In this document: one piece after another, positions 11,643 through 23,844 of the stretch
How positions within the stretch are numbered: position 1 is the stretch's first letter
Layout of the letters: every line of letters begins with the position of its first letter
DNA from: Lunularia cruciata
Taxonomy: Eukaryota; Streptophyta; Marchantiopsida; Lunulariales; Lunulariaceae
Assembly: GCA_948567375.1 (NCBI GenBank)
Contig: OX419755.1
Span: 26,118,517 to 26,182,516, forward strand
DNA length: 64,000 nt
Direction: 5' to 3'
The notes under the pieces: model-generated
What the model was told of the DNA's origin: nothing
Databases searched by the model: none
Seen by the model: only the letters and a program-made list of their open reading frames with translations
Translations under genes and position numbers: made by a program

Positions 11643-14600
11643 TGTGACAACCCGGCAAATATCACTTTTGCAGTAATCGGGTAAGTAAAGTTCATTCCTG
11701 TAGAGATACGAGTTAGAAAGGTCCAAATACAAAGTCAAACAATAACAATGTAGTTCTTCTTGAGTTCTTCTTTAGTCTCTCAGGTAGAAACCACACCCAG
11801 AAGAGAGTAACAAGCACTGATTTGCAGTCTTGTCACAAATTCACACTCCTTAATCACAAATCCATCAATTCTTTCCAAACAATCTTGATTGTGATGATTC
11901 AGGCTCTCCCAAAAATGGCACTTCACTGCAAAATGACTTCGCCTCAGAATTGTGTTCCACCCCTCCACTGAAGGCACAATTTCCTTGATCAAAATTGCTT
12001 CACATCAACTTCGCACTGCACTCACAAATGCAAAATACTACCAACACTACAATTCCTCTCAGATTTGTCAAAGAATTGCTCCGATTGCACTTCACTCAGG
12101 ATCAAACACACAGAATGAAGATCAAGGCTGTGGAATCCAACATCCAACAAACACTCTGACTTGCACTTTGAATTTCTCCAAACACTCACAAACACAATTG
12201 CAAAGCTTATACTCGGAATCAAGCTCAAGCGACCAGCACTGCTTCACAGCACTTTGCTTTATCTATTCTCAGAAATTATGAGCACTGAACAACAATTCTC
12301 TGCGAATGCCACTCTTAAGTAGTGAATCAATCGACAATTCTAACAACTATACCGTTTCTACGACAACTGTTCTAACCTGCATATCCAAAATGACAATGCA
12401 ACTCTTCATATTTGTCTATTCAAATCTCAAATCTGTTACCACTACAATCCGATGTCTACTTCTTCATCGGCTTTCAAACCCAAACCCAAAGTAATCTTAC
12501 TTCCTACTACTCTGTCTTTGGGTTTCACATCTTCTACTTCTTCTACCAGATCCAGCAATTCTCTATCCTGATCTGAAATTTCACTAGTGGGTAATCTATC
12601 TAACTCCTTATCTCCTGACCCACTCTTCTCTAATGTCTTTGAGGGCAACTCCAAAGACATTTGGACTCTTATGTTATCTACTTCGGGTTTTGCTTTAACA
12701 TCTTTCCGAAGTTTTTCTAGCTCTACTTTCACTAAGTCTAATCTAATGGAAATGTTATCCTCTACCTCCAAAACCTTCCTATCTACACGAGTTCTTAATT
12801 TTATTAACAAGGCATTCATCTCCGTTTCCTTCACTTGTCTTCGCCTCGTCTCCTGCACCAACAACTTCAACTTGTGTAGACACGCTTCTTCAATTCGAAC
12901 GCCGGCTTTTGTACTTAACATCACGTTCACCCTGAGGACTATCTCCTGCAATAGCTCCAATCTTGTCTTCCTTTCTTGTTCCCGATCTGCAAGCCATTCC
13001 TCTCGGTACATTGCCAACTCTTCCTTGAACTCGGCTTTCACTGCTTCCTTCTCTTCCTGATTACAAAGTAACTCTCGTAATCTCTCTTCTTCTCTATATC
13101 GCGCAGCCAACTCTTGTTGCCAGAGTTGCTCGAGCTCTTGATCCTTCGCTACTACTCTCGCCATAGCATGGATAAGCTCTACTCTTGAATCAGCAAACTG
13201 TTGCTTCAAGATTTTGTATTCAGCTACATGTCTCTCTCTTGCGATATCACTCTTCCTCGCAAGATCTTCTTGATAGCTCACTTCCCTCTTCAGGTCTTCG
13301 ATTACCTGACTTCTCTCTACTGCCTCCGCTCGCAGTACTTCCCTCTCCTCCTCACCTCGGGTTACACTCCTCTTCAACTCCAAGTTCTCCTCTTCTAATC
13401 TTGCTACCACCTGCAATACAGTCTTTACCTCTGGACAAGTCGACTGCATCTCCTTCTTCTTCTGCTCCAACTTCACCAACAGCGGACACACTACCTCTCA
13501 CAGGTACTCCACTCCATCACAAGCAACTTCTTCCTCCCGCGGAGTGGTCTCTCTTTTCTCCTTGTGTTCTCCTGATACTCGCCTTCTTCTCTAGAGTCTT
13601 TGTATCGAGATTGATGCCTCACTGCCCGAGCTTTCTTCTGCCTCTTCCTTCACTCTACTTGGCCCCGCCTCACACTTTGCCTTATGTCTCGAGCAAACTC
13701 CTTGCTATACTGCGATCTTCTTGTCCTTTGGCACCAGTACTTTGTCTTCTAGCGCTGTATTGTCTTCCGCTTCTACCTCGGCTTGCACTTCTTCTTCATA
13801 TTTTGCAGCCACTGGCGCCGAGGTCATCTCTCCTCCGTCTTCACTATCACTGCTTGTATCTCCACTTTGCAATGTCAGTTCAGGTTCCTCCTCATGTTCC
13901 AAGTCCTCCGTTTTGAGCTCGGCCTCGCCTTCTGAGTCTTCATCTTCCGACTCAATTACCACCATTCCTTGCCTCGGGTTACTTCTCTACATCTTCCGAG
14001 GTTTCTTGTTTTCTTCGGCTTCTGCTTGCCGAGTTCTCTTCTTCGTCGGGGTACTCACTACGACCTCCACATTTTCCCTGTCTTTGCGTAGTAGTCGTTC
14101 GTGCTCCGGAGTTGGAGAATGTATTGCTGCTCCTTGACATCGACCTCCTTTTGCACATTAGGATGGAAATGCGACACCATCCGATTCCGCTTCGCCAAGT
14201 TCAGCAAATTGAGCCCAAGGTAGAAGTGTGCTGCAAATGGCACAATGTAGTGTGGAGGCGACTTATCCCGCAGATTCCACACCATCTGCCTCGTTCTCTC
14301 GTGAAAACACCTCGCCCAATTTATAGGCTCTCCTGCAAACAACTTATGGAAGAACACCGCTTGGTGTTTCATCACATAAGTCGTTCTCTTTGGCTTCAAA
14401 ATTGCCATGAGAGCACTCACGATCCCTCTCTTCACTGGATCCTTGTAACTCTCCACCTTGTACCCATTCTTCGTTCTCTTCGACAAGAAGGCATCTTTCA
14501 CCTCCTGAGTTTCTTGGGCTATCTCTCCTTTCCCCAAGAATGTAGCTCCCTGCTCCGAGCCCGCCTCCTTTCCGAGTACGAGTCTCCAGTCCGACTCTGT

Positions 14601-15368
14601 CCAGCAAGCCGGATTTCCTCTCTTCCCTTCTTCCTCGGGTCCATCGAGACACTTACTCTTGATGATTTATGTCATGAATCCTGGGAAACTTACGTTCCAG
14701 TTCCATGCTAGAAAGGTGATCCAAAGTCGGCTCAAGACTTTGATCCTTGCTATCACATCTAATCTCCAAATCGCATGATTTCTCACTACAAATTTGGAGT
14801 TCTTCTTCCCTCCTCCCATCTCTTCTGCTTTCTCACTTTCTCTTGATTTCACTTTCGCAACTTCTCCCTTGCGCACTAACACGAGTCCAACTCTATTTCC
14901 CTTTTCCCAATCACATGCAAGACGACTCCTCAATGGCGAAGGAAAATTGCTCAACATTTTGTCATTGCAGTTTCATTTTTTATAGAGTTGCACTTCTTTG
15001 TTCTTCGTCACTTTGAGTTTTTACCGAGAAATCACACCTCCGGCATGCACCTATCACTATCAATCAACCTTCGCGCGTATGAGCCGCCAATTTTGAAATG
15101 GTCCCTTCTTGAATTTCTTGCCCCGACAAAAGGTTGTTAGACTATCTTTGCCTCGGGTTGAGCTCCCCCAATCCGAAGACAATTTACTTCATATTGTATG
15201 CTGACAGGGCATTTCTGAGTACTTTGCCTTATGATCCGAAGTTACTTTACTTTGGGTTTCAACCCAAAGACTCTTTTCTTTGCCTTCTTTGGCCATACAG
15301 GCGCAATCCGACTTCTCTATACACTTCTTCTCCTTTATTCTGAAAAAACAAAAAATGTGGGCACCACA
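11643..15368 (-). repeat. 3' LTR of element C (3726 bp)
   Basis: On the plus strand it begins TGTGACAACCC and ends GGGCACCACA. It matches 25290-29121 in the same orientation and 20095-23844 in the opposite orientation over the whole length. It contains a long coding frame (12442-14957). It is shorter than the 5' LTR because of internal deletions, one of them within the coiled-coil coding part near 13100-13130. Confidence 0.92.
12442..14957 (-). pseudogene. LTR-encoded coiled-coil protein, copy in C 3' LTR
   Basis: Minus-strand frame from ATG 14957 (M-L-S-N-F-P) to the stop at 12442. N-terminal basic region (W-R-L-D-V-I-A-R-I near 14760), then a conserved block with Y-K-V-E-S-Y-K-D-P and I-N-W-A-R-C-F-H (14058-14537), then an acidic run (E-S-E-D-E-D-S-E-G-E near 13950), then a long E/K/R/L/Q-rich coiled coil (12442-13491, 349 residues open). 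One frameshift near 14058, plus stops, break this copy. It lies wholly inside the LTR, sense to the element. Function unknown. The N-terminal block is reminiscent of plant retroelement accessory ORFs, but I cannot confirm a family. Confidence 0.7.
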
Positions 15369-15384
15369 TACTCCCTCCCTCAAA
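15369..15384 (-). other. Polypurine tract of element C
   Basis: Reading the minus strand, a purine-rich run (TTTGAGGGAGGGAGTA) ends directly at the TGTGGTGCC start of the 3' LTR. This is the expected site of plus-strand priming. Confidence 0.8.
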
Positions 15385-15468
15385 TGTGAGCATCCCCATG
15401 AACATAGACCTCGGGTGCTTTAGAAACGTCCAAGTCTATGGTCCAATATCTCTGAACTCTCCACTTGT

Positions 15469-16635
15469 TTACTCGAGTGGCAAAAGGATTACCTTCCAAA
15501 TTGACAAGTTGCATGGATCCATTTTTGTAAAGATGAAGAACTTGATAGGACCCATCCATCTCAAATGCAACTTGCCTGGAAAAAATATTCGGCGATTGTC
15601 ATATAAGAAAACCAAATCCCCTTCTCGTACAGTCATAGGCTTGATTCTCTTATCATGCCTGACTTTCCTCTGTGCTTGTACTTCTTTTGTGGTGTGCATT
15701 GCATCGTCTCTTTTCTCTTCTAACCACATCAGTTGATGAATCCAAAGATCTTGACTTTCTTCTTCCGACATTTGTTCTTCGCACAGAACCCGATATGTCG
15801 GAACTTCAAATTCAACTAGCAGTATGGGATGCAAGCCATATGTCAAGAAGTATGGAGTTTGTTTGGTTGTAATCTTCTCTATCGTTTGATATGCCCACAA
15901 CGCGGCTGGTAATTTTGTATCCCAGTCATAGGCATAATTGACAATCACCTTATTCAAAATTTTACAAAGTAACCCATTCGCTTTTTCTCTTAAGCCATTT
16001 GCTTTTGGGTTATAAGGAGTCATCTTCCGATGTTTAATCTGAAAGTACTTGGTTAATGCCTCCATTACAGAGTTCAAAAAATGTGTTCCTTGGTCACTGA
16101 CCAATTCCAGAGGACACCCATATCGGGAGATGATGTTTCGAAAGAAAAACTCCGCCACAGTTTCAGCATCATCTTTGCGAGTTGCTTCTGCTTCGACCAT
16201 CTTGGTAGCATAATCAGTGCAAACCAAAATGTAGTGCTTTCTTGTGACTCGGGTCACTGGTTGAATAGGACCCACATAATCAATTCTCCATTTCTCAAAT
16301 GGGGCCAAAGGCAAAATTGGTCTCAAAGGCCATTGAGAAGTAGCCATCGGCTTCCCCGTTCTCTGACAAGCATCACAGCTTCGGATATGAGCATGTACAT
16401 CTTTGTACATTGTAGGCTACCAATACCCTACCGAAAGAATTTTCTTTACAGTATTCTTCAGAGCATAGTGTCCTCCAGATGCCTTGGAGTGTAAAGATTC
16501 AATTACTCCTCCTACTTCATATGACTCCAAGCATCGCCGAAGTACGTCGTCTTCGCCCATCTTAAATAAAATGTTGTGTTTAAGCTGGTACGGCCCCATT
16601 TTCTTGAGAAAGACTGCCCGCTGTTCCGGGTCCAT
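15469..16635 (-). pseudogene. Element C integrase
   Basis: Open pieces 16417-16635 and 15469-16410 share one frame and are separated by a single TAG (TGG-TAG where a second W is expected). The first holds the histidines and the second the cysteines (S-C-D-A-C) of the HHCC zinc domain. The core has W-R-I-D-Y-V-G-P (first Asp), L-V-S-D-Q-G-T (second Asp) and N-G-L-R-E-K-A-N-G (Glu), so DD35E is complete. The C-terminal part continues to about 15469. No chromodomain is visible. Near-intact but with a stop, so probably non-functional as it stands. Confidence 0.85.
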
Positions 16636-16647
16636 CCCCTCAGGACA

Positions 16648-17990
16648 CTAGAGAGTATTCAGATAATTATATTTAGCTGCATACCTTGTACTTTGCATTG
16701 CTGATAAGTGATACAACTCTTTGTCAAGGAACTGATCGTCAATTTCCCACTCCCGGTCTTGAGTTTCTAACCTGGACAAGAAGTCCGCATTTGAATGCGA
16801 AGCTCCCTTCCTTACTTGTACAGTATACGTGAACTCTTGTAATGACAAGATCCATCTTGCAATTTGTCCCGATAAATCTGCCTTCTTGACCAAATGTTGC
16901 AATGTGTAATGGTCAACATAGAAGACAAACTCATACCCCAACAAATAATGACTGAATTTCTTGCAGGCATACACCATTCCGAGTGCTTCTCTTTCAATCG
17001 TCAAATAATTCTTTTCAGAAACTGAAAGTTGTCGGCTGGCATAATACACTGGGTAGTCCTTCTTCTTCTCATCCTTCTGACTTAAGACAACCCCGATGGC
17101 CATGGATGAAGTGTCCACATACACATGAAAAGGGACGTCCCAATTTGGGGCCCTCATGACTGGTGCTTCAACCAATTTCTTCTTCAACACCTGGAAAGCT
17201 TCTTCTTGATTTGCTTCCCACAGATAGTCTTCGGATTTCTTTAGAAGCTTTGTAAGTGGTGCAGCAAGCACTGCATAGTTTGACACAAAGCGTCTGTAAT
17301 ATCCACATGTCCCAAGAAGGCTCTCAGCTCCCGGATGTTCTTCGGTGATTCCAAAGCTGTGGTTATCTTAACCTTCTCAACATCGACTTCAATACCTCGG
17401 CTTGACACCCGATGCCCCAGAAGAATTCCCTCCTTCATTGCAAAGAAGCATTTCTCCGGGTGTAATGACAAGCCGGCAAAACGACACCTTTCAAACATTT
17501 GGCAAAGGTAATCTAAATGTACATCTCTTTGTCCAAACACACAAAAGTCATCAATAAAAACTTCCACAAATTTGTGCAAGAAATCCTTGAAGATTGAATT
17601 CATCATCCACTGGAAAGTAGCGGGAGCATTACACAACCCAAAGGGCATTTGATTGTAAGCAAAAGTGCCCCAATCAGTTGTGAATGTAGTTTTATCCTTG
17701 TCTTCTTCTTGAATGGATACTTGATTGTACCCTAAAAATCCATCGAGAAAACTATAACAAGGATGCCCAGCTACCTGATCTAAAATTGTATCGGTAAAAG
17801 GCAAGAGATGATGATCTTTCCTTGTAACTGCGTTCAACTTTCGGAAGTCTTGGCACACTCGGATCTTCCCTGTTTTCTTCTTCGGGACAATGACAATGGG
17901 GGAGACCTATTCATTGCTTAAGACAGGGAAGATGATTCTGGCCCCTAAGTACTTGTCGATTTCATCTTTTACCAAAAGCGAGTACTTCGG
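16648..17990 (-). pseudogene. Element C reverse transcriptase and RNase H
   Basis: RT piece 17241-17858 (its N-terminus extends to about 17990 in sequence reading S-P-I-V-I-V-P-K-K-K) has F-R-K-L-N-A-V, M-P-F-G-L-C-N-A-P-A-T-F and an intact V-F-I-D-D-F active site. RNase H piece 16648-17286 has Y-V-D-T-S-S, the E-R-E-A-L segment, Y-V-D-H and N-A-D-F-L-S-R. The two overlap out of frame, so one frameshift lies near 17241-17286. The motif style places it with Athila/Tat-like elements. Confidence 0.88.
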
Positions 17991-18062
17991 GTTCAGGCGG
18001 TATTGTCGCTGCCAAACCGGAACTGCACCTTCAACCAAATCAATCCGGTGTTCTCTAAATTC

Positions 18063-19295
18063 TCATGGAATACCCGGCATTTGATCAATCGACCAGGCGA
18101 ATACATCCTGGAACTCTATAATTAGGGCAGTGTATCCTGCCAACTCCTCCAAAGTAACTGTCTTCAAGATTTTTAAAATTTTTCCTTCAGTTAGTAACAC
18201 ATCTTGACAGTCATTGGGGTTGATGACTCCTTCAACGTGGCTTACTCGGCTTAATCCAAGGCGAGCGGCCATCAAACCCCCTTCCTCCAAGTCAGGTTCA
18301 CCCAAGGCAAGGTCATATGGATCTTTGTCTTCAACATCTACCTCGTAGCATTCCAAGTAATTAACTTGGACTTTGTCTTTGGATTTGTCTAAGGACGAAG
18401 ACGATGAGTCTTTGGATTTGTCCTCCTCTTCCGACAAACTTGTTTCCCTGAGATGGGGAACCTTTGTCCAACTCATAGTCACCAGCTTCTGATCTTCAGA
18501 CGAAATGTCCTTGAATCTTAACTTCTGCTGATGCCAATCCACTACAACTTGGGCACTGTACAAACAGGGTCTGCCGATCAACAGAGGGTAACCAGTTTTT
18601 GTCACTGGTCGCAACACAATGTAATTCAACTTGAAGGGTACCCCTCCAATGATCGTGGTAATGTTTGACAGCATGCCTAAGGGCCGTCTCCTGGTTTGGT
18701 CTTCAAACTTCAAAACTCAAGGTGTGGGTTCAAACGTATGATACCCGAGTCGATTCGCAGTATCTTTGGTCATGACATTCACACCGGGCCCAGAGTCAAT
18801 GGGTATCGATGTGATCATGCACCTTGCAATCTCCACGTCTACCTCGGGAGATCCCAAATCTTCTTGTTCAATACGATAAATAGCAGGCAGGTCCTTCTTT
18901 GACATTGACCTCACCTTCTTGAGGGCCAAATTAAGCTGTCTCTTGTACAGCTTGTTATCTTCCCACAATTGCTTGAATGGAACGTTGGCATTTGTGGTGG
19001 CCAGATTGGCTACAATATCATATTGGGGAACTCTTCCCAATTTGACCGTCTTCGTCTTTGGCTTTGGGTCCAAAGTCTCTCCATGTTCCCTCTTGACTTT
19101 GGGACGCTTCAAAATGGTGACGGGCTTGCTGATGGCCTTAACCCGAGGTTCCTTGGGTTGGCCCACCTTGGCTTGGATCAGACCCTTTACTTCGGATCGG
19201 ATGTTCGCCGGAAAAATTGGAGACTTCATCTTTGTCTCCTCTTCCAAACTCAGTTCTCGAGTCCTGAGTAATGCCTCCTTTAATTCTTTTTGCAA
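18063..19295 (-). pseudogene. Element C protease region of pol
   Basis: Two open pieces in one frame (18717-19295 and 18063-18713), split by a TGA. The aspartic protease site I-P-I-D-S-G-P-G-V-N-V-M-T is at about 18765-18803. A later L-L-I-G-R-P segment (about 18575-18590) is the conserved glycine-rich end of such proteases. The acidic, K/E/D/S-rich stretch after it is the protease-RT linker. This frame overlaps the end of gag (19280-19295) in a different phase. That could be mutation or a programmed shift. Confidence 0.8.
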
Positions 19296-20094
19296 GGCTT
19301 TAGCTTTGGCTTTTGTGAGGATCTTTTCCTCGACCGAAAGAATGGCTTTGGGAAAAGTCTCTTTGCCTTTTGGGAGGACGACAAAGTCGTACTCAGTTCT
19401 TCAGGATCATGCTTCTTCTTGCTGGAGCGTGTCTCAACCTTAAAAATTTCAAGGTCCGGCCATTCTCCTTCTGAGGCCGGACTCCTTTCTTGAGGTCTTT
19501 CTTCCTCAAGAGTAATACAATTTACATTCGTATCCCCCTTTGGCTGAAGTGCTGCACGCTCAGCAGGAGTCTGTACATACTTTACAGGTGGCTTCGGGTT
19601 TGGTGGGTAAGGACATTGGTTGCCCGTATCCCCCGATCCTTTACAATTTCCGCATAGGAGAACGTACCCAATTTGCCTTCTTGGCTCGGGACAATTTGGG
19701 GACCAATGTCCCATCGAGCCACAATTATAACAGGCTCCAGGTGCAACATTCTGAGGCCAATTTTGGTTGCTCATTGGTGGTCTTCATGGAGGAGCATTGG
19801 GGTTATACTCCCTGGGTCCAAACCTCGGACCTTGATACGATATGCTCACTTGAGACTGTACCTCTTGAGTTTGGTACACCGCCTCTTTGTCCTCGTCTTG
19901 GTTCCATCCCTGAAACCAATCAATTTGCTGCACCGGGAACGCATTATGAGTATTGCATTCTGTGTTGGCGTGGTCGGATTTGCCACATGCGGTGCACCAC
20001 ACATTAGATTGTCCAAATGCTGGGGCCTTTCTTTGATCCTTAGCCCCAATCATCTGGATCTTGAAATCCAAAAACTCCTTGATTAGGGCATCCA
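19280..20094 (-). pseudogene. Element C gag, C-terminal part with three zinc knuckles
   Basis: Pieces 19784-20094 and 19280-19774 share one frame, split by TGA (from CGA by position). Knuckles: C-T-A-C-G-K-S-D-H-A-N-T-E-C, then C-Y-N-C-G-S-M-G-H-W-S-P-N-C, then C-G-N-C with C-terminal N-Q-C, where the usual His is replaced. The N-terminal half lies at 23845-25201. Joining across the solo LTR and one ATCCA copy keeps the frame. Confidence 0.85.
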
Positions 20095-23000
20095 TGTGGT
20101 GCCTACATTTTTTGTTTTTTTTCAAAATAAAGGAGAAGAAGTGTATAGAGAAGTCGGATTGCGCTTGTATGGCCAAAGAGGGCGAAGGAAATTGTCTTTG
20201 GGATGAAACCCAAAGTAAAGTGACTTAAAGTGACTTTGGGTCATAAGGCAAAGTACTCGGAAGTGCCCTGTCAGCATACAATACGAAGTAGATTGTCTTT
20301 GGATCGGGGGGAGCTCAACCCGAGGCAAAGATAGTCTAACAACCTTTAGTCGGGGCGAGAAATTCAAGAAGGAGCCGTTTCAAAACTAGCGGCTCATACG
20401 CGCAAAGGTTGATTGATAGTGACAAGTGCATGCCGGAGGTGTGATTTCTCGGTAGAAACTCAAAGTGACGAAAGACAAAGAAGTGCAACTCTATAAAAAT
20501 CAAGCAATTTTCCTTTGCCGTTGAGGAGTCGTCTTGCAGGTGATTGGGGAAAGGGAAATAAAATTGGACTCGGGTTAGTGCGCAAGGGAGAAGTTGCGAG
20601 AGAGAAATCGAGAGACAGTAAGAAAGCAGAAGAGATGGGAGGAGGGAAGAAGAACTCCAAATTCACAGTGAGAAATCATGCAATTTGGAGATTAGATGTA
20701 GTAGCAAGGATCGAAGTCTTGAGCCAACTTTGGATCACCTTTCTGGCATGGAACTGGAACGTAAGTTTTCCAGGATTCATGACAAAAATCATCAAGAGTA
20801 AGTGTCTTGATGGTCCCGAGGAAGAAGAGAAGAGAGGAAATCCGGCTCGCTAGACAGAGTCGGATTGGAGACTCATACTCGGGAAGGAAGCGGGTTTGGA
20901 GCAGGGAGCCATGTTCTTGGAGAAAGGAGAGATAGCCCAAGAAACGCAAGAGGTGAGAGATGCCTTCTCGTCGAAGAGAACGAAGAATGGGTACAAGGTA
21001 GAAAGTTACAAAGATCCTATCAAGAGAGGAATTGTGAGTGCTTTGATGGCAATCTTGAAGCCGGAGAGAACAACTTATGTGATGAAACACCAAGTGGTGT
21101 TCTTTCACAAATTGTTTGCAGGAGAATCAATTAATTGGGCGAGGTGTTTTCACGAGAGAATGAGGCAGATGGTGTAAAATCTGCGGGATAAGTCACCTCC
21201 ACATTACATTGTGCCGTTTGCGGTGCACTTCTACCTTGGGCTCAATTTGCTGACCTCGGTGGAGAGAAATTGGATGGTGTTGCACTTCCATCCGGATGTG
21301 CAAAAGAAAGTCGATGGCGAGGAGCAGCAATAGATTCTCCAAATCTAGAGCACGGACGACTACTACGTGAAGACAGGGAAAAACGTGGAGGTCGTAGTAA
21401 GTACCCCGATGAAGAAGAGAACTCGGCAAGCAGAAGCTGAAGAAAACAAGAAACCTCAAAAGATGCAGAAAAATAACCCGAGGCGAGGAATGGTGGTGAT
21501 TGAGTCAGAAGATGAAGACTCAGAAGGCGAGGCTGAGCTCAAGATGGAGGACTCGGAACATGAGGAGGAACCTGAGCTGACACTACAAAGCGGAGAGACT
21601 AGCAGTGACAGTGAAGACGGTGGAGAAATGACCTCGGCGCCAGCGGCTGAAGAATACAAAGAAGAAGTAGAAGCCGAAGACAATGCGGTGCTAGAAGACA
21701 AAGTACCGATGCTCAAGGAGAAGAAGATCGCAGTACAGTGAGGAGTTTGCTCAAGACGTAAGGCGACGTGTGAGGCAGGGCCGAGTAGAGTGAAGGAAGA
21801 GGCAGAAAACAACTTGGGTAGTGAGGCACCAATCCCAATACGAAGACTTCAGAGAAGAAGGCGCGTATCAGGAGAACACGAGGAGAAACAAGAAATTACT
21901 CCGCGGGAGGAAGAAGTTGCCAGTGAGGGAGTAGAGTACCTTCAAGAGGTAGTGTGCCCGCTGTTGGTGAAGTTGGAGCAGAAGAAGAAGGAGATGCAGT
22001 CGACTTGTCCAGAAGTAAAGACTGTATTGCAGGTGGTAGCAAGATTAGAAGAGGAGAACTCGGAGTTGAAGAGGCGTATGACTCGAGGTGAGAAGGAGAG
22101 AGAAGTACTACGAGTGGAAGCAATAGAGAGAAGTCAGGTAATCGAAGACCTGAAGAGAGAAGTGAGCTATCGAGAGGATCTTGCGAGGAAGAGTGACATC
22201 GCAAGGGAGAGACAGGTAGCGGAGCACAAAATCTTGAAGCAGCAGTTTGCTGATTCAAGAGTAGAGCTTATCCATGCTATGGCAAGGGTAGCATCAAAGG
22301 AACAAGAGCTCGATCAAGTGATGGAGAGTATGGAGGAGAAGAAGCAACTCCGGCAAAGAGAGTTGTTTGTGCGGTATAGAGAAGAAGAGAGATTACAAGA
22401 GTTACTTTGTAATCAGGAAGAAAAAGTTGGACAGAAGGAGAAAGAGAAGGAAGCGGTGAAAGCCGAGTTCGAGGAAGAGTTGGCAATGTATAGAGAGGAA
22501 TGGCTTGCAGATTGGGAACAAGAACAAAAGACAAGATTGGAGCCATTGAAGGAGATAGTCCTCAGAGTGAATGCATTGTTAAGTACAGAAGCCAACGTTC
22601 AAATTGAAGAAGCGCAACTGCACGAGTTGAAGTTGTTGGTGCAGGAGACGAGGCGAAGACAAGCAAAGGACACAGAGATGAATGCCTTGTTAATAAAACT
22701 AAGAACTCGTGTAGATAGAGAGGTGTTAGAAGTAGAGGATAACATTTCAATTAGATTAGACTTAGTGAAAATAGAGTTAGAAAAGCTTCAGAAAGATGTT
22801 AAGGCAAAACCCAAAGTAGATACCATAGGAATCCAAATGTCTTCAGAGTTGCCCTCAGAGACATTAGAGAAGAGTGGGTCAGGAGATAAGGAGTTAGATA
22901 GATTACCCACTAGTGCAATTTCAGATCAAGAAAGAGAATTGTTGGATCTGGTCGAAGAAGTAGGAGATGTGAAACCCGAGGAAAATGTAGTAGGAAGTAA

Positions 23001-23844
23001 GATTACTTTGGGTTTGGGTTTGAAAGCTGAGGAAGAAGTAGACATCGGATCGGAGTAGGAAACGATTTGAGATTTGAAGGGCCAGATATGAAGAGGTGCA
23101 TTGTCATTTTGGATCTGCAGGTTAGAAGAGTTGTTGTAGAACGGTATAGTTGTTAGAACTGTCGATTGTTCACTACGTAAGAGTGGCATTCGCAGGAAAA
23201 TGTTGTTCAATGCTCATTATTTCTGAGAATAGATAAAGCAAAGTGCTGTGAAGTAGTGCTCGTTGCTTGAGCTTGATTCCGAGTATCAATTTCACAATTG
23301 TGTTTGTGAGTGTTTGGAGAAATTCAAAGTGCAAGTCAGAGTGCTTGTTGGATGTTGGATTCCACAGCCTTGATCTTCATTTTGTGTGTTTGATCCTGAG
23401 TGAAGTGCAATCGAAGCAATGCCTTGACAGATCTGAGAGGAATTGTAGTGTTGGTAGTATTCTGCATTTGTGAGTATAGTGCGAAGTTGAAGCAATTTCG
23501 ATTGAGGAAGTTGTGCCTTCAGTGGAGGGGTGGAATACAATTCTGAGGTGAAGTCATTTTGCAATGAAGTGCCGTTTTCGGGAGAGCCTGAATCATCACA
23601 ATCAAGATTGTTTGGAAATATTTGATGGAGTTGTGATTAAGAAGTGTTAATTTGTGACAAGACTACGAGTCAGTGCTTGTTACTCTCTTCTGGGTGTGGT
23701 TTCTACCTGAGAGACTAAAGAAGAACTCAAGAAGAACTAAATTGTTACTTTGCTTTGTATTTGGACATTTCTGACTCGTATCTCTACGGGAACAAACTTT
23801 ACTTACCCAATTACCGCAAAAGTGATATTTGCCGGGTTGTCACA
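20095..23844 (+). mobile_element. Solo LTR of the C family (3750 bp), opposite orientation, inside C's gag
   Basis: Begins TGTGGTGCC and ends TTGTCACA, with perfect 5-bp repeats ATCCA at 20090-20094 and 23845-23849. It matches C's own LTRs in reverse orientation. Removing it with one ATCCA restores C's gag frame across the site. No internal sequence remains, so it is a solo LTR from LTR-LTR recombination. With the flanking LTRs it forms very long inverted repeats. Confidence 0.95.
20515..23058 (+). pseudogene. LTR-encoded coiled-coil protein, copy in the solo LTR (best preserved)
   Basis: The pieces 20515-20853, 20896-21177, 21367-21741 and 21790-23058 all share one frame, so there is no net frameshift in 848 codons, only a handful of stops. 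The last piece alone is 422 codons. The first ATG seen in the other copies is lost in a short deletion just after the TATA box (20492). The next in-frame ATG is at 20635 (M-G-G-G-K-K). Layout: basic N-terminus, conserved block with I-N-W-A-R-C-F-H near 21130, acidic run near 21500-21700, then charged heptad-like coiled coil to the stop at 23056-23058. The TGA at 21739 aligns with a sense codon in the 3' LTR copy. Confidence 0.72.

Noticed and set aside
12587-13916. Long plus-strand open frames (157 and 243 codons) in the C 3' LTR, and similar ones at 26307-27668
   Set aside because: They are antisense to the coiled-coil frame, whose biased codons leave the other strand open. The protein is S/L/P-rich with no domain, and the frames are not kept in register between copies.
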